A stretch of 64,000 nt of DNA, from NCBI GenBank assembly GCA_051814705.1, contig JBPWQW010000001.1:868001-932000 (forward strand), read 5' to 3'. The notes beneath the pieces are model-generated. The model saw only the letters and a list, made by a program, of their open reading frames with translations. It searched no databases and was not told the origin of the DNA. The position numbers and the translations under genes are program-made. Shown here piece after piece: positions 17,590-26,628 of the stretch (positions within the stretch are counted from its first letter, which is position 1; each line of letters begins with the position of its first letter). The DNA comes from Geojedonia sp051814705 (GTDB taxonomy: Bacteria; Bacteroidota; Bacteroidia; Flavobacteriales; Flavobacteriaceae).

Positions 17590-18602
17590 TCTAAATCTTT
17601 TAAAAAATACCTACAAACTTTTAAGATAGAATCATCTATAGGGTTAAAGCCAAAATCTAATTTTTGTTTGATTTTAGAGCTGTCATAATAACGTTTAGAC
17701 CTAACCGTTTTAGCCAATTGTTTAGAAAGTGTTCTGCGTTTTCCTCTTAATTTATGATTTAACCAATCCAAACGCCAGCCCATTTCTAACATAAATTTAC
17801 TAGCTTCTTTTTTAGCAGGGTTCACATGGAGTGCTTTTGCTACTCTAGATTGAAAGTCATTAAAAGATAAGCTTTCTGAGACTAAAATAAAGCGTTCATT
17901 TTTAATGCTGCTATCCATAAGTTTGGTCATGGCCTTGATGACATCCCAAACATCTACATAGCTAGAAATTCCGGTTGTATAATAAGGCATCCCTTTGTAA
18001 ATCAATTGTATTAAGCTTCCACTACCTCCAGATTTCCAATATCCAGGTCCTAAAATAACGCCTGGGTTTACTATCACGGCATCCAAGCCTTCCTGTGTTC
18101 CTCTCCAAACTTCAATTTCAGCACCATATTTGGTAATGGCATAGACGCTATGATCTTCTTCTGGATTCCATTGGGTTTCTTCATTGCTGATCGTTTCTGA
18201 ATTCATATCATGGCCAATGGCTGCAACAGAGCTTACATAACATAGTTTTTTAACGGCGTTGGAGATACACAGATTAACAATGTTAGCGGTGCCCTGAATA
18301 TTTATTTTACGCAACTGGTGGTACTTGTCTGGTTCAAAAGACACAAATGCGGCGCAGTGGTACACGTGTGTTACATCCTTAAAAGCAATTTCTAAAGCTG
18401 GGACATCATTTAAATCAGCTTCAACCCATTGAATTTTATGATATAATGCTTCAAAATCATCACAGTAATAAGAAAAGACTTTTTTTACCGAATCCAATTT
18501 ATGAAGTCTTCGGTAAATGGCCTTTACGGCTTTGCCTTCATTGATAAGTTTATAAAGTAAGTGAGAACCCACCAAACCTGTTCCGCCTGTAACTAGTATC
18601 AT
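17586..18602 (-). CDS. NAD-dependent epimerase/dehydratase family protein
   Basis: 338 residues of the extended short-chain dehydrogenase type. TGGTGLVGSHLLYKL (5-19) binds NAD(P), and the catalytic YAITKYGAE stretch (YxxxK) lies near 154-162. VSSVAAIG provides the catalytic Ser region. Related enzymes act on nucleotide sugars, dihydroflavonol-like or sterol-like substrates; which applies is not evident. Single gene. Confidence 0.82.
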   Translation of the reverse strand: MILVTGGTGLVGSHLLYKLINEGKAVKAIYRRLHKLDSVKKVFSYYCDDFEALYHKIQWVEADLNDVPALEIAFKDVTHVYHCAAFVSFEPDKYHQLRKINIQGTANIVNLCISNAVKKLCYVSSVAAIGHDMNSETISNEETQWNPEEDHSVYAITKYGAEIEVWRGTQEGLDAVIVNPGVILGPGYWKSGGSGSLIQLIYKGMPYYTTGISSYVDVWDVIKAMTKLMDSSIKNERFILVSESLSFNDFQSRVAKALHVNPAKKEASKFMLEMGWRLDWLNHKLRGKRRTLSKQLAKTVRSKRYYDSSKIKQKLDFGFNPIDDSILKVCRYFLKDLD

Positions 18603-18689
18603 GAAACCAAAGTAAAGAATTATTTATTATTCAACAGTAATTGTGCTTTGATTTTTATCTTTGCCAAAACTAAAATCATTACTACAATT

Positions 18690-19997
18690 ATGGCTAACGC
18701 TTTTGTTGAAGAATTACGTTGGAGAGGCATGTTGCATGATATCATGCCTGGAACTGAAGAACAACTGAATAAAGAAATGACTACGGCATATATTGGCTTT
18801 GACCCTACGTCAGATTCGCTTCATATTGGTAGTCTTGTTCAAATCATCTTATTGGTACATTTTCAAAAAGCAGGCCATAAACCCATTGCCTTGGTTGGAG
18901 GCGCAACAGGAATGATTGGCGATCCATCAGGCAAAAGTGATGAACGCAATTTGCTGGACGAAGTGACTTTGGAACATAATGTAAAAGGAATTAAAAGCGT
19001 GTTTTCTCGATTTTTGGACTTTAATTCAGACGCGCCAAACGCACCTGTTTTGGTCAATAATTACGACTGGATGAAGGATTTTACCTTTATTGATTTTGCT
19101 CGCGATGTTGGCAAACGCATTACGGTTAACTATATGATGGCGAAGGATTCGGTTAAAAATCGCTTGTCTGGTGATGAGGGCAGCGTAGGAATGTCGTTTA
19201 CAGAGTTTACTTATCAGTTAATACAGGGTTACGATTTTTATTATTTGCAAAAAAACTACAATTGCCTGTTGCAAATGGGTGGAAGTGACCAATGGGGCAA
19301 TATTACAACCGGAACCGAGCTTGTGAGGCGCATGAATGTGGGCGAAGAGGCCAAAGCTTTTGCCATGACCTGTCCTTTGATCACAAAAGCGGATGGTTCT
19401 AAATTTGGAAAAACGGAAGGTGGAAACGTTTGGTTGGACACCGATAAAACCTCGGTCTATAAATTTTATCAGTTTTGGTTAAACACTAGTGATGAGGATG
19501 CTGAAAAATATATTAAAATCTTCACCTTTTTAGATAAAGCGACCATAGAATCTTTGATTTCTGAACATAAAGCGATGCCTCATTTAAGAATATTACAAAA
19601 ACGTTTGGCGCAAGAAGTGACCACCTTCGTTCATTCTAAAGAGGATTTTGAAAATGCTGAAAAAGCTTCCAATATTTTGTTTAGCCCAACTTTTAAGGAA
19701 GATATAAAAACACTAAACGAAAACACATTTTTAGATGTTTTTGAAGGTGTTCCGCAGGCCGAAATTGCACGAGCCGAATTTAATGAAGGGCTCGATATGA
19801 TTGCTGCTCTATCTGCAAAAACCAATTTTTTAGCATCCAATGGCGAAGCACGTCGAGCCTTAAAAGAAAATTCAGTTTCTGTAAACAAAGAAAAAGTTGA
19901 TGAAGATTATAAGTTAACATCTGAAGATTTAATAAATGATGCCTATATCATACTCAATAAAGGGAAAAAGAATACGTATATCATAAAAGTTATATAA
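18690..19997 (+). CDS. tyrS: Tyrosine-tRNA ligase
   Basis: Class I synthetase charging tRNA-Tyr. 435 residues from the ATG at 18690 (MANAFVEELRWRG); a longer in-frame start at 18648 adds 14 residues that do not look like TyrRS. Signatures: YIGFDPTSDSLHIGSL (HIGH-type HIGS), the tyrosine-binding QLIQGYDFYYL and KFGKTEGG (KMSKS-type). The C-terminal S4-like RNA-binding region is present. A TATCTTTG sequence at 18656-18663 may be its -7 element. Confidence 0.97.
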   Translation: MANAFVEELRWRGMLHDIMPGTEEQLNKEMTTAYIGFDPTSDSLHIGSLVQIILLVHFQKAGHKPIALVGGATGMIGDPSGKSDERNLLDEVTLEHNVKGIKSVFSRFLDFNSDAPNAPVLVNNYDWMKDFTFIDFARDVGKRITVNYMMAKDSVKNRLSGDEGSVGMSFTEFTYQLIQGYDFYYLQKNYNCLLQMGGSDQWGNITTGTELVRRMNVGEEAKAFAMTCPLITKADGSKFGKTEGGNVWLDTDKTSVYKFYQFWLNTSDEDAEKYIKIFTFLDKATIESLISEHKAMPHLRILQKRLAQEVTTFVHSKEDFENAEKASNILFSPTFKEDIKTLNENTFLDVFEGVPQAEIARAEFNEGLDMIAALSAKTNFLASNGEARRALKENSVSVNKEKVDEDYKLTSEDLINDAYIILNKGKKNTYIIKVI

Positions 19998-20000
19998 ATA

Positions 20001-20036
20001 AAAACGCCTGATTGAAAGCTCAATTCAGGCGTTTTA
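20001..20036 (+). terminator. Intrinsic terminator after tyrS
   Basis: Stem AAAACGCCTGATTGA / TCAATTCAGGCGTTTT with an AAGC loop, four bases after the tyrS stop. The T-run is short. Confidence 0.8.
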
Positions 20037-20049
20037 AAATAACCAACCA

Positions 20050-20290
20050 ACTAATTTTTTTCTTTTTCTAAATGTATTCGTTTTGGATCTCTACTGGCTT
20101 TGGTCGGTTTATATTGTAAACCTTTCACATTTTTTAATATAATTCAAGGATATTTTTTCCGAAGCCTAATAAAATAATATAAAGTATTCCAATCTTAATT
20201 TCAGAAGTTAAGATTAATGTTTGCCTTTTTACTGAAGTCGCATTAGCATTATTCTCGGTGATAGAATTATTAATCTTATAATCAATGGCT
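20050..20290 (-). other. Gene-poor gap with possible decayed coding sequence
   Basis: The gap 20037-20367 has no intact gene. On the minus strand an open stretch (20289 down to the stop at 20134) lacks an ATG and ends in a membrane-like segment (IGILYIILLGFGKN). After a one-step frame change a second stretch ends at 20051 (VKGLQYKPTKASRDPKRIHL). Together they could be a small membrane protein disrupted by a frameshift. I do not recognise the family, and chance is possible. Confidence 0.2.
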
Positions 20291-20367
20291 TAGTAAAAAT
20301 TCAAATGAATTCTAAAACCTAATGAAGATTGCATTTTAATCCTTTATGTTCGGGAAATAAAGAGATG

Positions 20368-21348
20368 TTACAAAACCATTAGATTACAACCTCTAATATC
20401 AGAATGATCGAATCTGCCTACAATTTCAAAAGTCCCATCGGGGTTGGTTTGGCCTAAATCTTGGGTAGCGATAAAAGAGCACGAATTAATATTGGCCAAG
20501 TCAATAACATTAATGCCTCCAGTTTTATGTGGGCCCAAAGGGGTTAGGGCATCCTCTGGGTCTCTGGTGAAGACTTTCATCCAGTTTGGACAATCAAAAA
20601 CTCCATTCCCCTTAGAATAGGCTTGACTTAAGAGTTCGGTCATTCCATATTCACTGTGAATCTGTTCAACTCCAAACCCCTGTTTTAAAATGGAGTGTAG
20701 CTCAGATCGTACCAATTCTTTTCGTCGTCCTTTCATGCCGCCGGTTTCCATGATAATGGTATGCTTCAATTGAAAGGTATACGTTTCAACTAAATCTAAC
20801 AGTGCAAACGAAACCCCAATCAAAAGTGTTGGTTTGCCTTCAGATTCAAGTTTCAATAACAAGTCTTTTAATTCAGCTAGATTGTTTAGATAGAAACCGC
20901 TCTCTTTCCTACCAGATTGTTTAATGAGAGTATCAACCATATAAATCAAAGAAGATCCTTCACGTTCCAGATATGAAGGTAGTAAAGCCAAAATCACATA
21001 ATCTTTGAAATTGCCATAACATTGCTGAAACCCCTTTTGAAAGCTTTTTTCATAAATAGAAATATCGGTAATATAATGTTTGCTTGTGATGCTGCCAGTG
21101 GTCCCAGAACTTGAAAAGATCTTTTTAATAGGTTTTTGGTTACTTAAAACCTTATGGGACTTAAAAAACTGAATAGGTAAAAACGGAATTTCCTGTAAGG
21201 ACTTTATAGCACTTGGATGTTTGTACAATAAATCACAAAACGAACGATAAGTAGCATTGTTCTCAAACTGAAATTTAAAAATCTTTAAAGCTAAGGTTTC
21301 AAAGTCTTTTTCAGACGAAATGTTGAAGATGTCTTCTGGATGAATCAT
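20368..21348 (-). CDS. LuxE-like acyl-protein synthetase/acyltransferase
   Basis: 326 residues of the LuxE domain family, related to adenylate-forming enzymes. The nucleotide-binding-like stretch IFSSSGTTGSITSKHYI lies near 81-97, with an EYGMTELLSQAYS stretch further on (the acyl-adenylate YGxTE motif). It probably activates a fatty or aromatic acid. In flavobacteria this gene is widespread and not linked to luminescence. Substrate unknown. Confidence 0.78.
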   Translation of the reverse strand: MIHPEDIFNISSEKDFETLALKIFKFQFENNATYRSFCDLLYKHPSAIKSLQEIPFLPIQFFKSHKVLSNQKPIKKIFSSSGTTGSITSKHYITDISIYEKSFQKGFQQCYGNFKDYVILALLPSYLEREGSSLIYMVDTLIKQSGRKESGFYLNNLAELKDLLLKLESEGKPTLLIGVSFALLDLVETYTFQLKHTIIMETGGMKGRRKELVRSELHSILKQGFGVEQIHSEYGMTELLSQAYSKGNGVFDCPNWMKVFTRDPEDALTPLGPHKTGGINVIDLANINSCSFIATQDLGQTNPDGTFEIVGRFDHSDIRGCNLMVL

Positions 21349-21468
21349 TAAAACAAAAGTAGATAAAATAGTCTAAAAAACAGCTCAAGATTCCATGCCT
21401 AATTAGATTTAGTTAAGGTAATAGGCGAAGGTGGTTAAGCTGCGTTTTCAAGTAAGATTAATTAACAG

Positions 21469-21810
21469 CTACCTAACAACAAACTTTCTGGTAACAGTGA
21501 TGTTGTTTTCAGTGATCTTAATAACGTAAACACCAATGTTAAGTCTTGAGATATCCATGGCCTTACCAAATAAGGAAGTAGCGTAAATTTTTTTGCCCAA
21601 AACATCAAAAATTTCAATGTCTTTTGAAAGGTTTTTTGTAGAGCTAATATACAGTTTACCGTTGCTTACGGGGTTTGGATATATCGATAATCCTTCAATG
21701 GTACCATAAGTTGCGACTTTAGTTTCTGTTGTTTGAGCGAAACTAAAAGAAGTAGCAAAAAGACAAATAAAAAGCGTAATAAATTGCAAGTAAAATTTTG
21801 TCATAATCAT
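21469..21810 (-). CDS. Minimal T9SS type A sorting-domain protein
   Basis: 113 residues: a signal peptide (to about 25, SFAQ cleavage site) followed almost directly by a complete type IX secretion C-terminal domain (GLSIYPNPVSNGKLYIS ... IGVYVIKITENNITVTRKFVVR). There is hardly any cargo between them. Two in-frame ATGs (21808-21810 and 21802-21804) are possible. It would be exported to the periplasm, recognised by the T9SS and released or attached at the surface. Its role is unknown. Confidence 0.82.
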   Translation of the reverse strand: MIMTKFYLQFITLFICLFATSFSFAQTTETKVATYGTIEGLSIYPNPVSNGKLYISSTKNLSKDIEIFDVLGKKIYATSLFGKAMDISRLNIGVYVIKITENNITVTRKFVVR

Positions 21811-22115
21811 AGCTTTTATTAAAGTTAAGATATAATGTCAAAAGCTGTACCAAAAATATGTTAAACCTTAATAAATTTTAATTTAGTTAGGATTATGTAA
21901 GGTTAAGGTTATGATCGTGTTATTTATACTGGTGTTGCTATAATTTTTTGTTATTAATAGTATCTTTACTTGATCGTATTCAATACTAAGGATAAAATGT
22001 CAAATTAGTTTACAATCTAGCCATTAGGATTGATAAGGGATCCACCATTTCGACAAAGTCTTTCTGGCGGAGAACGGACAGGTTTGACCAATAAAAAACG
22101 AATATATTTTTATAC
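21811..22115. other. Intergenic region between divergent genes
   Basis: AT-rich 305 bp with no gene seen. A TTG (22084-22086) and TATATTTT (22103-22110) just before the response regulator start resemble promoter elements with 16-bp spacing, which would leave almost no leader. Confidence 0.3.
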
Positions 22116-22799
22116 ATGAAAAAAAGAGAGATTAAAATTCTTTTAGTGGATGATGAAGCAGACATTCTGGAGATTGTGGGTTATAATCTATCGTCAGAAG
22201 GGTATCAGGTCATAACGGCAGAAAACGGGATTGAAGCTATTAAAAAGGCCAAAAAGGAAAAACCCCATCTCATCATTTTAGACGTGATGATGCCAGAAAT
22301 GGATGGCATTGAAACCTGTGAACACATAAGGAAAAATCCAGATTTAAGTAATACCATCATTACGTTTTTGACCGCTAGAGGTGAAGACTACTCTCAAGTA
22401 GCTGGTTTTGATGCGGGAGCCGACGATTATATTACCAAACCCATTAAGCCAAAGCTCTTAATAAGTAAAGTAAACGCCTTATTAAGACGCTTAAAAGAAG
22501 ACGAAACTTTAGATAGTGTGCTCAAAATAGGCGGGTTGATCATTAACAGGGAGGAATACAAAATATCGCTAAATGGGGTAGAAATCATTTTACCCCGAAA
22601 AGAATTTGAATTGTTATCTTTGTTGGCAACAAAGCCTGGTAAAGTATTTAAGCGTGAAGAAATTTTGGATAAGGTGTGGGGCAATGAGGTTATTGTAGGA
22701 GGAAGAACCATAGACGTGCACATTAGAAAACTCCGTGAAAAAATTGGAGATCAAAGTTTTAAAACTGTTAAAGGTGTTGGATACAAGTTTGTAGATTAA
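22116..22799 (+). CDS. PhoB/OmpR-type response regulator
   Basis: 227 residues: receiver domain with acidic pair DD at 12-13, phosphorylated Asp56 in LIILDVMMP and the Lys in the KPIKP stretch; then an OmpR-type winged HTH from about 135 (ISLNGVEIILPRKEFELL, TIDVHIRKLREKIG). Regulates genes after phosphorylation by the kinase encoded next, whose ATG overlaps its stop by one base. The stimulus is unknown; PhoB-like regulators often sense phosphate. Confidence 0.93.
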   Translation: MKKREIKILLVDDEADILEIVGYNLSSEGYQVITAENGIEAIKKAKKEKPHLIILDVMMPEMDGIETCEHIRKNPDLSNTIITFLTARGEDYSQVAGFDAGADDYITKPIKPKLLISKVNALLRRLKEDETLDSVLKIGGLIINREEYKISLNGVEIILPRKEFELLSLLATKPGKVFKREEILDKVWGNEVIVGGRTIDVHIRKLREKIGDQSFKTVKGVGYKFVD

Positions 22800-23845
22800 T
22801 GCAAAGTCGATTAAAAAAATCTAATAAGTTTGCGATTAAAACATCGTTTTATATCACACTTTTTTTAACGCTCTCAATGAGTGTTTTTTTATATTTTTTA
22901 GAGATTTTTAATGCCAGTGCCATTATTCTTTTTGTAATTTTTTGTTATTCTTTTTCCTTTTTTGTTATTCAGTATCGCGTTGAACGATTTATTTATAGGC
23001 GCGTCAAAAAAATATATGACGACCTTACTCTTTTAGAATCTGCAACGCTTCGCAAGCAGCCCATAACAACCGATATGGCTACACTTACCCAAGAAATTGA
23101 TAAGTATGCAAAAGACAAAAAACTAGAAATTGAAACTTTAAAAATTAGAGAAGAATACCGAAAGGAGTTTTTGGGCAATGTGTCTCATGAACTTAAAACG
23201 CCCTTGTTTACCGTACAAGGTTATTTATTGACCTTGCTTGAAGGTGGCGCAATGGAAGATGAAAAGCTTAGGGAAAAATATCTTCATAGAGCTAGCAAAG
23301 GGGTTGAGCGCCTCATTTATATTGTAAAGGATTTGGATATGATCACCAAACTTGAAGTTGGGGATTTGAGTTTAAAAATAGAAACTTTCAATATTGTTGA
23401 ATTGGTCGAAAATGTGTTTGATTTATTGGAAATGAAAGCATCCAAAAAGAAAATCACCTTAACGTTTGATAGAAACTACAACGAGCCTATTTTAGTCAAG
23501 GCTGATAAAGAACGCATTCAACAAGTACTGACCAATTTAACTGTGAACTCTATAAAATATGGAAGAGAAAAGGGCACAACAGAGGTCAGTATCGAAAACC
23601 TCATTAAAAATAAAGTGATTGTTCGGGTTACCGATAATGGCGAAGGCATCAAAAAGGCAAATTTACCTCGACTGTTTGAACGGTTCTATAGAGTAGATAA
23701 AAGTGGTTCGCGCAAGGAAGGTGGTTCGGGTTTAGGACTGTCAATTGTGAAGCATATTATTGAGGCCCATGACGAAAAAATTTATATCGAGAGTGAAATA
23801 GGAGTGGGCAGTGAATTCTCCTTTACCTTAGAAAAGGTCAAATAA
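22799..23845 (+). CDS. Sensor histidine kinase, PhoR-like
   Basis: 348 residues: two N-terminal membrane helices (about 14-34 and 37-57) with almost no periplasmic loop, a HisKA domain with phosphorylated His130 in GNVSHELKTPLF, and an ATPase domain with N box (NLTVNSIKYG), G1 (DNGEGI) and G2 (GGSGLGLSIV). Partner of the preceding regulator, and the two are coupled. The short loop argues against direct sensing of an external ligand. Its last 18 bp overlap the convergent glycosyltransferase gene. Confidence 0.93.
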   Translation: MQSRLKKSNKFAIKTSFYITLFLTLSMSVFLYFLEIFNASAIILFVIFCYSFSFFVIQYRVERFIYRRVKKIYDDLTLLESATLRKQPITTDMATLTQEIDKYAKDKKLEIETLKIREEYRKEFLGNVSHELKTPLFTVQGYLLTLLEGGAMEDEKLREKYLHRASKGVERLIYIVKDLDMITKLEVGDLSLKIETFNIVELVENVFDLLEMKASKKKITLTFDRNYNEPILVKADKERIQQVLTNLTVNSIKYGREKGTTEVSIENLIKNKVIVRVTDNGEGIKKANLPRLFERFYRVDKSGSRKEGGSGLGLSIVKHIIEAHDEKIYIESEIGVGSEFSFTLEKVK

Positions 23846-24880
23846 ATTTTTAAAATTCACGTCATAATCAAAATGACCAAAGCCTTTATAATGATCAATT
23901 TTATTGAGCTTTTCAAGCGTAAAATCATCTTGATGACAGCTGGGTACCATGCCTTGTTCAGTTAATCGATTTGCTAAATATTCTTGTTCATATTGACCAG
24001 GCGTTGGTATAAAATAGGCCTTTTTATTAAGTTTTGCCAAATCCATGATCGATGTATATCCAGATCGGGAAACAATTAATTCACTTTCATTTAAGGATTT
24101 TTCCAATAATTCTGAAGTCATAAAATTATAAATGACCATATGACCCTTTTCAATTCTTTTTTGTTCATTTTCTACCGTTCCCTTTACAAAAAGTACATAG
24201 CCTTTAAAACTTTCAAATTCTTTCAGTAATTTTTCTTCAAGCATAGCGCGCTGAGGTTCTGGGCCAGATAACAAAACCATGACATCGTATTTGATTTTCG
24301 AATCAATTTTGTTAAATCTACTGATGGGACCGATATATTTTGTCGGTATGTTTTGAAATTTAACGTGACCTAATTTTCCGCTTAAATTAGAGTCCCCTTG
24401 ATGATCTGGTACCCAGCATTCATCAAACCGTTTTATAAAATTTTGATGTACTGCCGTGCTCAACCAAGAGGTGTTGCCACTTAAAACCTGTAGTTGATGG
24501 GTCATAAAAACAGAAGGCACTTTTTTGCTGTAAACCCCTAGTCTGTTATCTGAAATAATGCCATTAATTTGGTAGGCATCTAAAATTGAGTGTATTGTTT
24601 TTTTTTCAGCCTTTATGGCCATCAGAAGTTTAGGAGCGTTTTTAAGTAAATTCAGCTTAAAAAACCTGCCTTTTTTGGCATAGGTAATGTTATAGGCTGG
24701 GAGCTCAATAGCTTCCAAAAAGGGAAATTCCTTTTTTAAAAGTAAAAGTGCCACACCGTCACTGGCAAGTACGGGTTTAAAGCCTTGTACAATCAAGGCC
24801 TTGATAATTGGGATGCTTCTAGTGGCATGGCCCAACCCCCAATTTAGGGGCGCAACTAAAATTCGTTTTTTCAAAGTCAT
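23828..24880 (-). CDS. MurG-like glycosyltransferase family protein
   Basis: 350 residues from the ATG at 24878-24880; an ATG nine bases further upstream is also in frame. It opens with LVAPLNWGLGHATRSIPII, the acceptor-side loop seen in MurG-like GT-B enzymes, and has a C-terminal donor-side stretch (SRSGYTSIMDLAKL, then PTPGQYEQEYLANRL). It probably transfers a sugar to a lipid or cell-surface acceptor. It is separate from the exopolysaccharide cluster, and its substrate is unknown. Confidence 0.78.
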   Translation of the reverse strand: MTLKKRILVAPLNWGLGHATRSIPIIKALIVQGFKPVLASDGVALLLLKKEFPFLEAIELPAYNITYAKKGRFFKLNLLKNAPKLLMAIKAEKKTIHSILDAYQINGIISDNRLGVYSKKVPSVFMTHQLQVLSGNTSWLSTAVHQNFIKRFDECWVPDHQGDSNLSGKLGHVKFQNIPTKYIGPISRFNKIDSKIKYDVMVLLSGPEPQRAMLEEKLLKEFESFKGYVLFVKGTVENEQKRIEKGHMVIYNFMTSELLEKSLNESELIVSRSGYTSIMDLAKLNKKAYFIPTPGQYEQEYLANRLTEQGMVPSCHQDDFTLEKLNKIDHYKGFGHFDYDVNFKNLFDLF

Positions 24881-24951
24881 AAAAAACAAAAATAAGCATA
24901 TATTGACTTATATATATTTCCTTATTTTTACCCAGCCGTTAAATAATAATA

Positions 24952-25626
24952 GTGGGAAGTAAAAATAAATTAAAACGCTTTAAGGAAAACGAAACCTTTT
25001 CGAATGTATTTCAGCCAAAACGTGAGGAATTAATTAATAAAACGTTTTCCCTAAAAGGAAATTGGAATACATTGTTTTTTAGGAATGACAAGCCCTTGGT
25101 GTTGGAACTGGGTTGTGGTAAAGGAGAATATAGCATTGGCTTAGCAAAACAATATCCAAACAAAAACTTTATAGGGATAGATATAAAAGGAGCGCGTTTT
25201 TGGAGAGGTGCCAAAACAGCTATTGAAGAAGGAATTAACAATGTCGCTTTTTTAAGAACCCAAATTGAATTGATCGAATATGCATTTGCTAAAAGCGAAG
25301 TAGATGAAATCTGGATCACATTCCCAGACCCCCAAATAAAATACAAACGTACCAAACACAGGTTGACTAACAGTGAATTTTTGGAACGCTATAAAAAAAT
25401 ATTGAAACCAGAAGGAATTGTAAACTTAAAAACCGACAGCGAATTTATGCATGGTTACACACTTGGGCTCTTGCATGGAGCTGGCCATGAGGTCTTGTAT
25501 GCCAATCATAATGTTTACAAACAAGCGGGTAGTCCTGAAGAAGTTACATCCATCCAAACGTTTTATGAACATCAATTTCTGGAACAAAACAAACCAATTA
25601 CGTACATTAGATTTAAAATTAAATAA
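24952..25626 (+). CDS. trmB: tRNA (guanine46-N7)-methyltransferase TrmB
   Basis: Methylates G46 in the tRNA variable loop using SAM. 224 residues with the SAM motif LELGCGKGEYS, the substrate stretch ITFPDPQIKYKRTKHRL and the conserved C-terminal TxYE (TFYEHQF). The start is a GTG at 24952, which fits the family N-terminus; no better ATG is available. It heads a tight three-gene unit with a LysE-type exporter and an alkyltransferase-like gene. Confidence 0.95.
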   Translation: MGSKNKLKRFKENETFSNVFQPKREELINKTFSLKGNWNTLFFRNDKPLVLELGCGKGEYSIGLAKQYPNKNFIGIDIKGARFWRGAKTAIEEGINNVAFLRTQIELIEYAFAKSEVDEIWITFPDPQIKYKRTKHRLTNSEFLERYKKILKPEGIVNLKTDSEFMHGYTLGLLHGAGHEVLYANHNVYKQAGSPEEVTSIQTFYEHQFLEQNKPITYIRFKIK

Positions 25627-25628
25627 GC

Positions 25629-26258
25629 TTGAACATCACTATTGTATTTTTTTTAGGATTGATCCTTGCCCTTGTTGGGGTAATACCACCAGGATTGTTG
25701 AACATGTCCGCGGCAAAAATCAGTCTTAAAGAAGGATATTCAAGGGGCATCATGTTTTCGGTAGGTGTCTGCATCACAGTAATCTTTCAAACGTATATTG
25801 CTGCTATTTTTGCACGCTACATCAGTAATCAGCAGGATGTGGTAGATATTTTACAACGTGTTGCCTTTGTTGTTTTTGTATTAATCACGGTGTATTATTT
25901 GTTAATTGCAAAAAAGGAATCCAAGGTTAAGGTCCAAACAAATATCAAAAGCAAACACAGTCGCCTATTTCAGGGGATGCTGCTTGGAGGTATTAATTTG
26001 CTTCCAATACCATATCATGCGTATATGACTACAACTTTGGCTTCATTAGGCTTATTAAGCTTTGAGCACACTATGATTTACAGCTATGTTGCAGGTGCTA
26101 CAACAGGAACCTTTGTCATGCTGTATGTGTATATTTTCTTTTTTGAAAAGGTAAAAGGGAAAAATTTCACCTCTCAAAAAAACATGAATTATTGGATTGG
26201 TTCTATAACTGGAATTATAGCAGTGATTACCCTAATCAATATTTTAAAAGAATTGTAA
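25629..26258 (+). CDS. LysE family transporter
   Basis: 209 residues with about six helices and the family motif GVIPPGLLNMSAAK at the N-terminus (LysE/RhtB type). Probably exports amino acids or related small molecules. The start appears to be TTG at 25629, two bases after trmB; the first ATG would cut into the motif. The stop overlaps the ATG of the next gene. Confidence 0.85.
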   Translation: MNITIVFFLGLILALVGVIPPGLLNMSAAKISLKEGYSRGIMFSVGVCITVIFQTYIAAIFARYISNQQDVVDILQRVAFVVFVLITVYYLLIAKKESKVKVQTNIKSKHSRLFQGMLLGGINLLPIPYHAYMTTTLASLGLLSFEHTMIYSYVAGATTGTFVMLYVYIFFFEKVKGKNFTSQKNMNYWIGSITGIIAVITLINILKEL

Positions 26259-26587
26259 TGCAGTTAGAAACGATTAACTTTTTTGATAAAGTCTATGAGG
26301 TCGCAAAGCAAATTCCTTACGGTAAGGTAACCAGTTACGGTGCTATTGCTAAGTATCTCGGCGCTGCCCGAAGCGCTAGAATGGTAGGCTATGCCATGAA
26401 TTGCTGTCATGGTAAAGATATACCAGCACATAGAGTGGTTAATAGAAAAGGCTTGCTTACTGGTAAACACCATTTTGAAGGCACTAACCTAATGCAACAA
26501 TTATTGGAGAGTGAAGGCGTAAAGGTAGTCGACAATCAAATCCAGAATTTTGAAAAAGTGTTTTGGGAGCCTTCAAAGGCATTATAG
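26258..26587 (+). CDS. Alkyltransferase-like protein (MGMT family without active Cys)
   Basis: 109 residues of the MGMT DNA-binding domain (PYGKVTSYGAIAKYLG, winged helix). The catalytic PCHRV motif reads PAHRVV, so alkyl transfer is lost, as in ATL proteins that bind O6-alkylguanine and pass it to nucleotide excision repair. The start at 26258 overlaps the LysE-type stop (TAATG). A longer frame from 26192 runs inside the previous gene and is unlikely. Confidence 0.9.
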   Translation: MQLETINFFDKVYEVAKQIPYGKVTSYGAIAKYLGAARSARMVGYAMNCCHGKDIPAHRVVNRKGLLTGKHHFEGTNLMQQLLESEGVKVVDNQIQNFEKVFWEPSKAL

Positions 26588-26628
26588 TCAGTCATTCTGA
26601 ACTTTCTTCTAGCAGGTAAGGTTAGGAC

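Noticed and set aside
26588..26628. Another dispersed repeat after the ATL gene
   Set aside because: Only a short GTCAGTCATTCTGAACTT stretch resembles one; too short to support.
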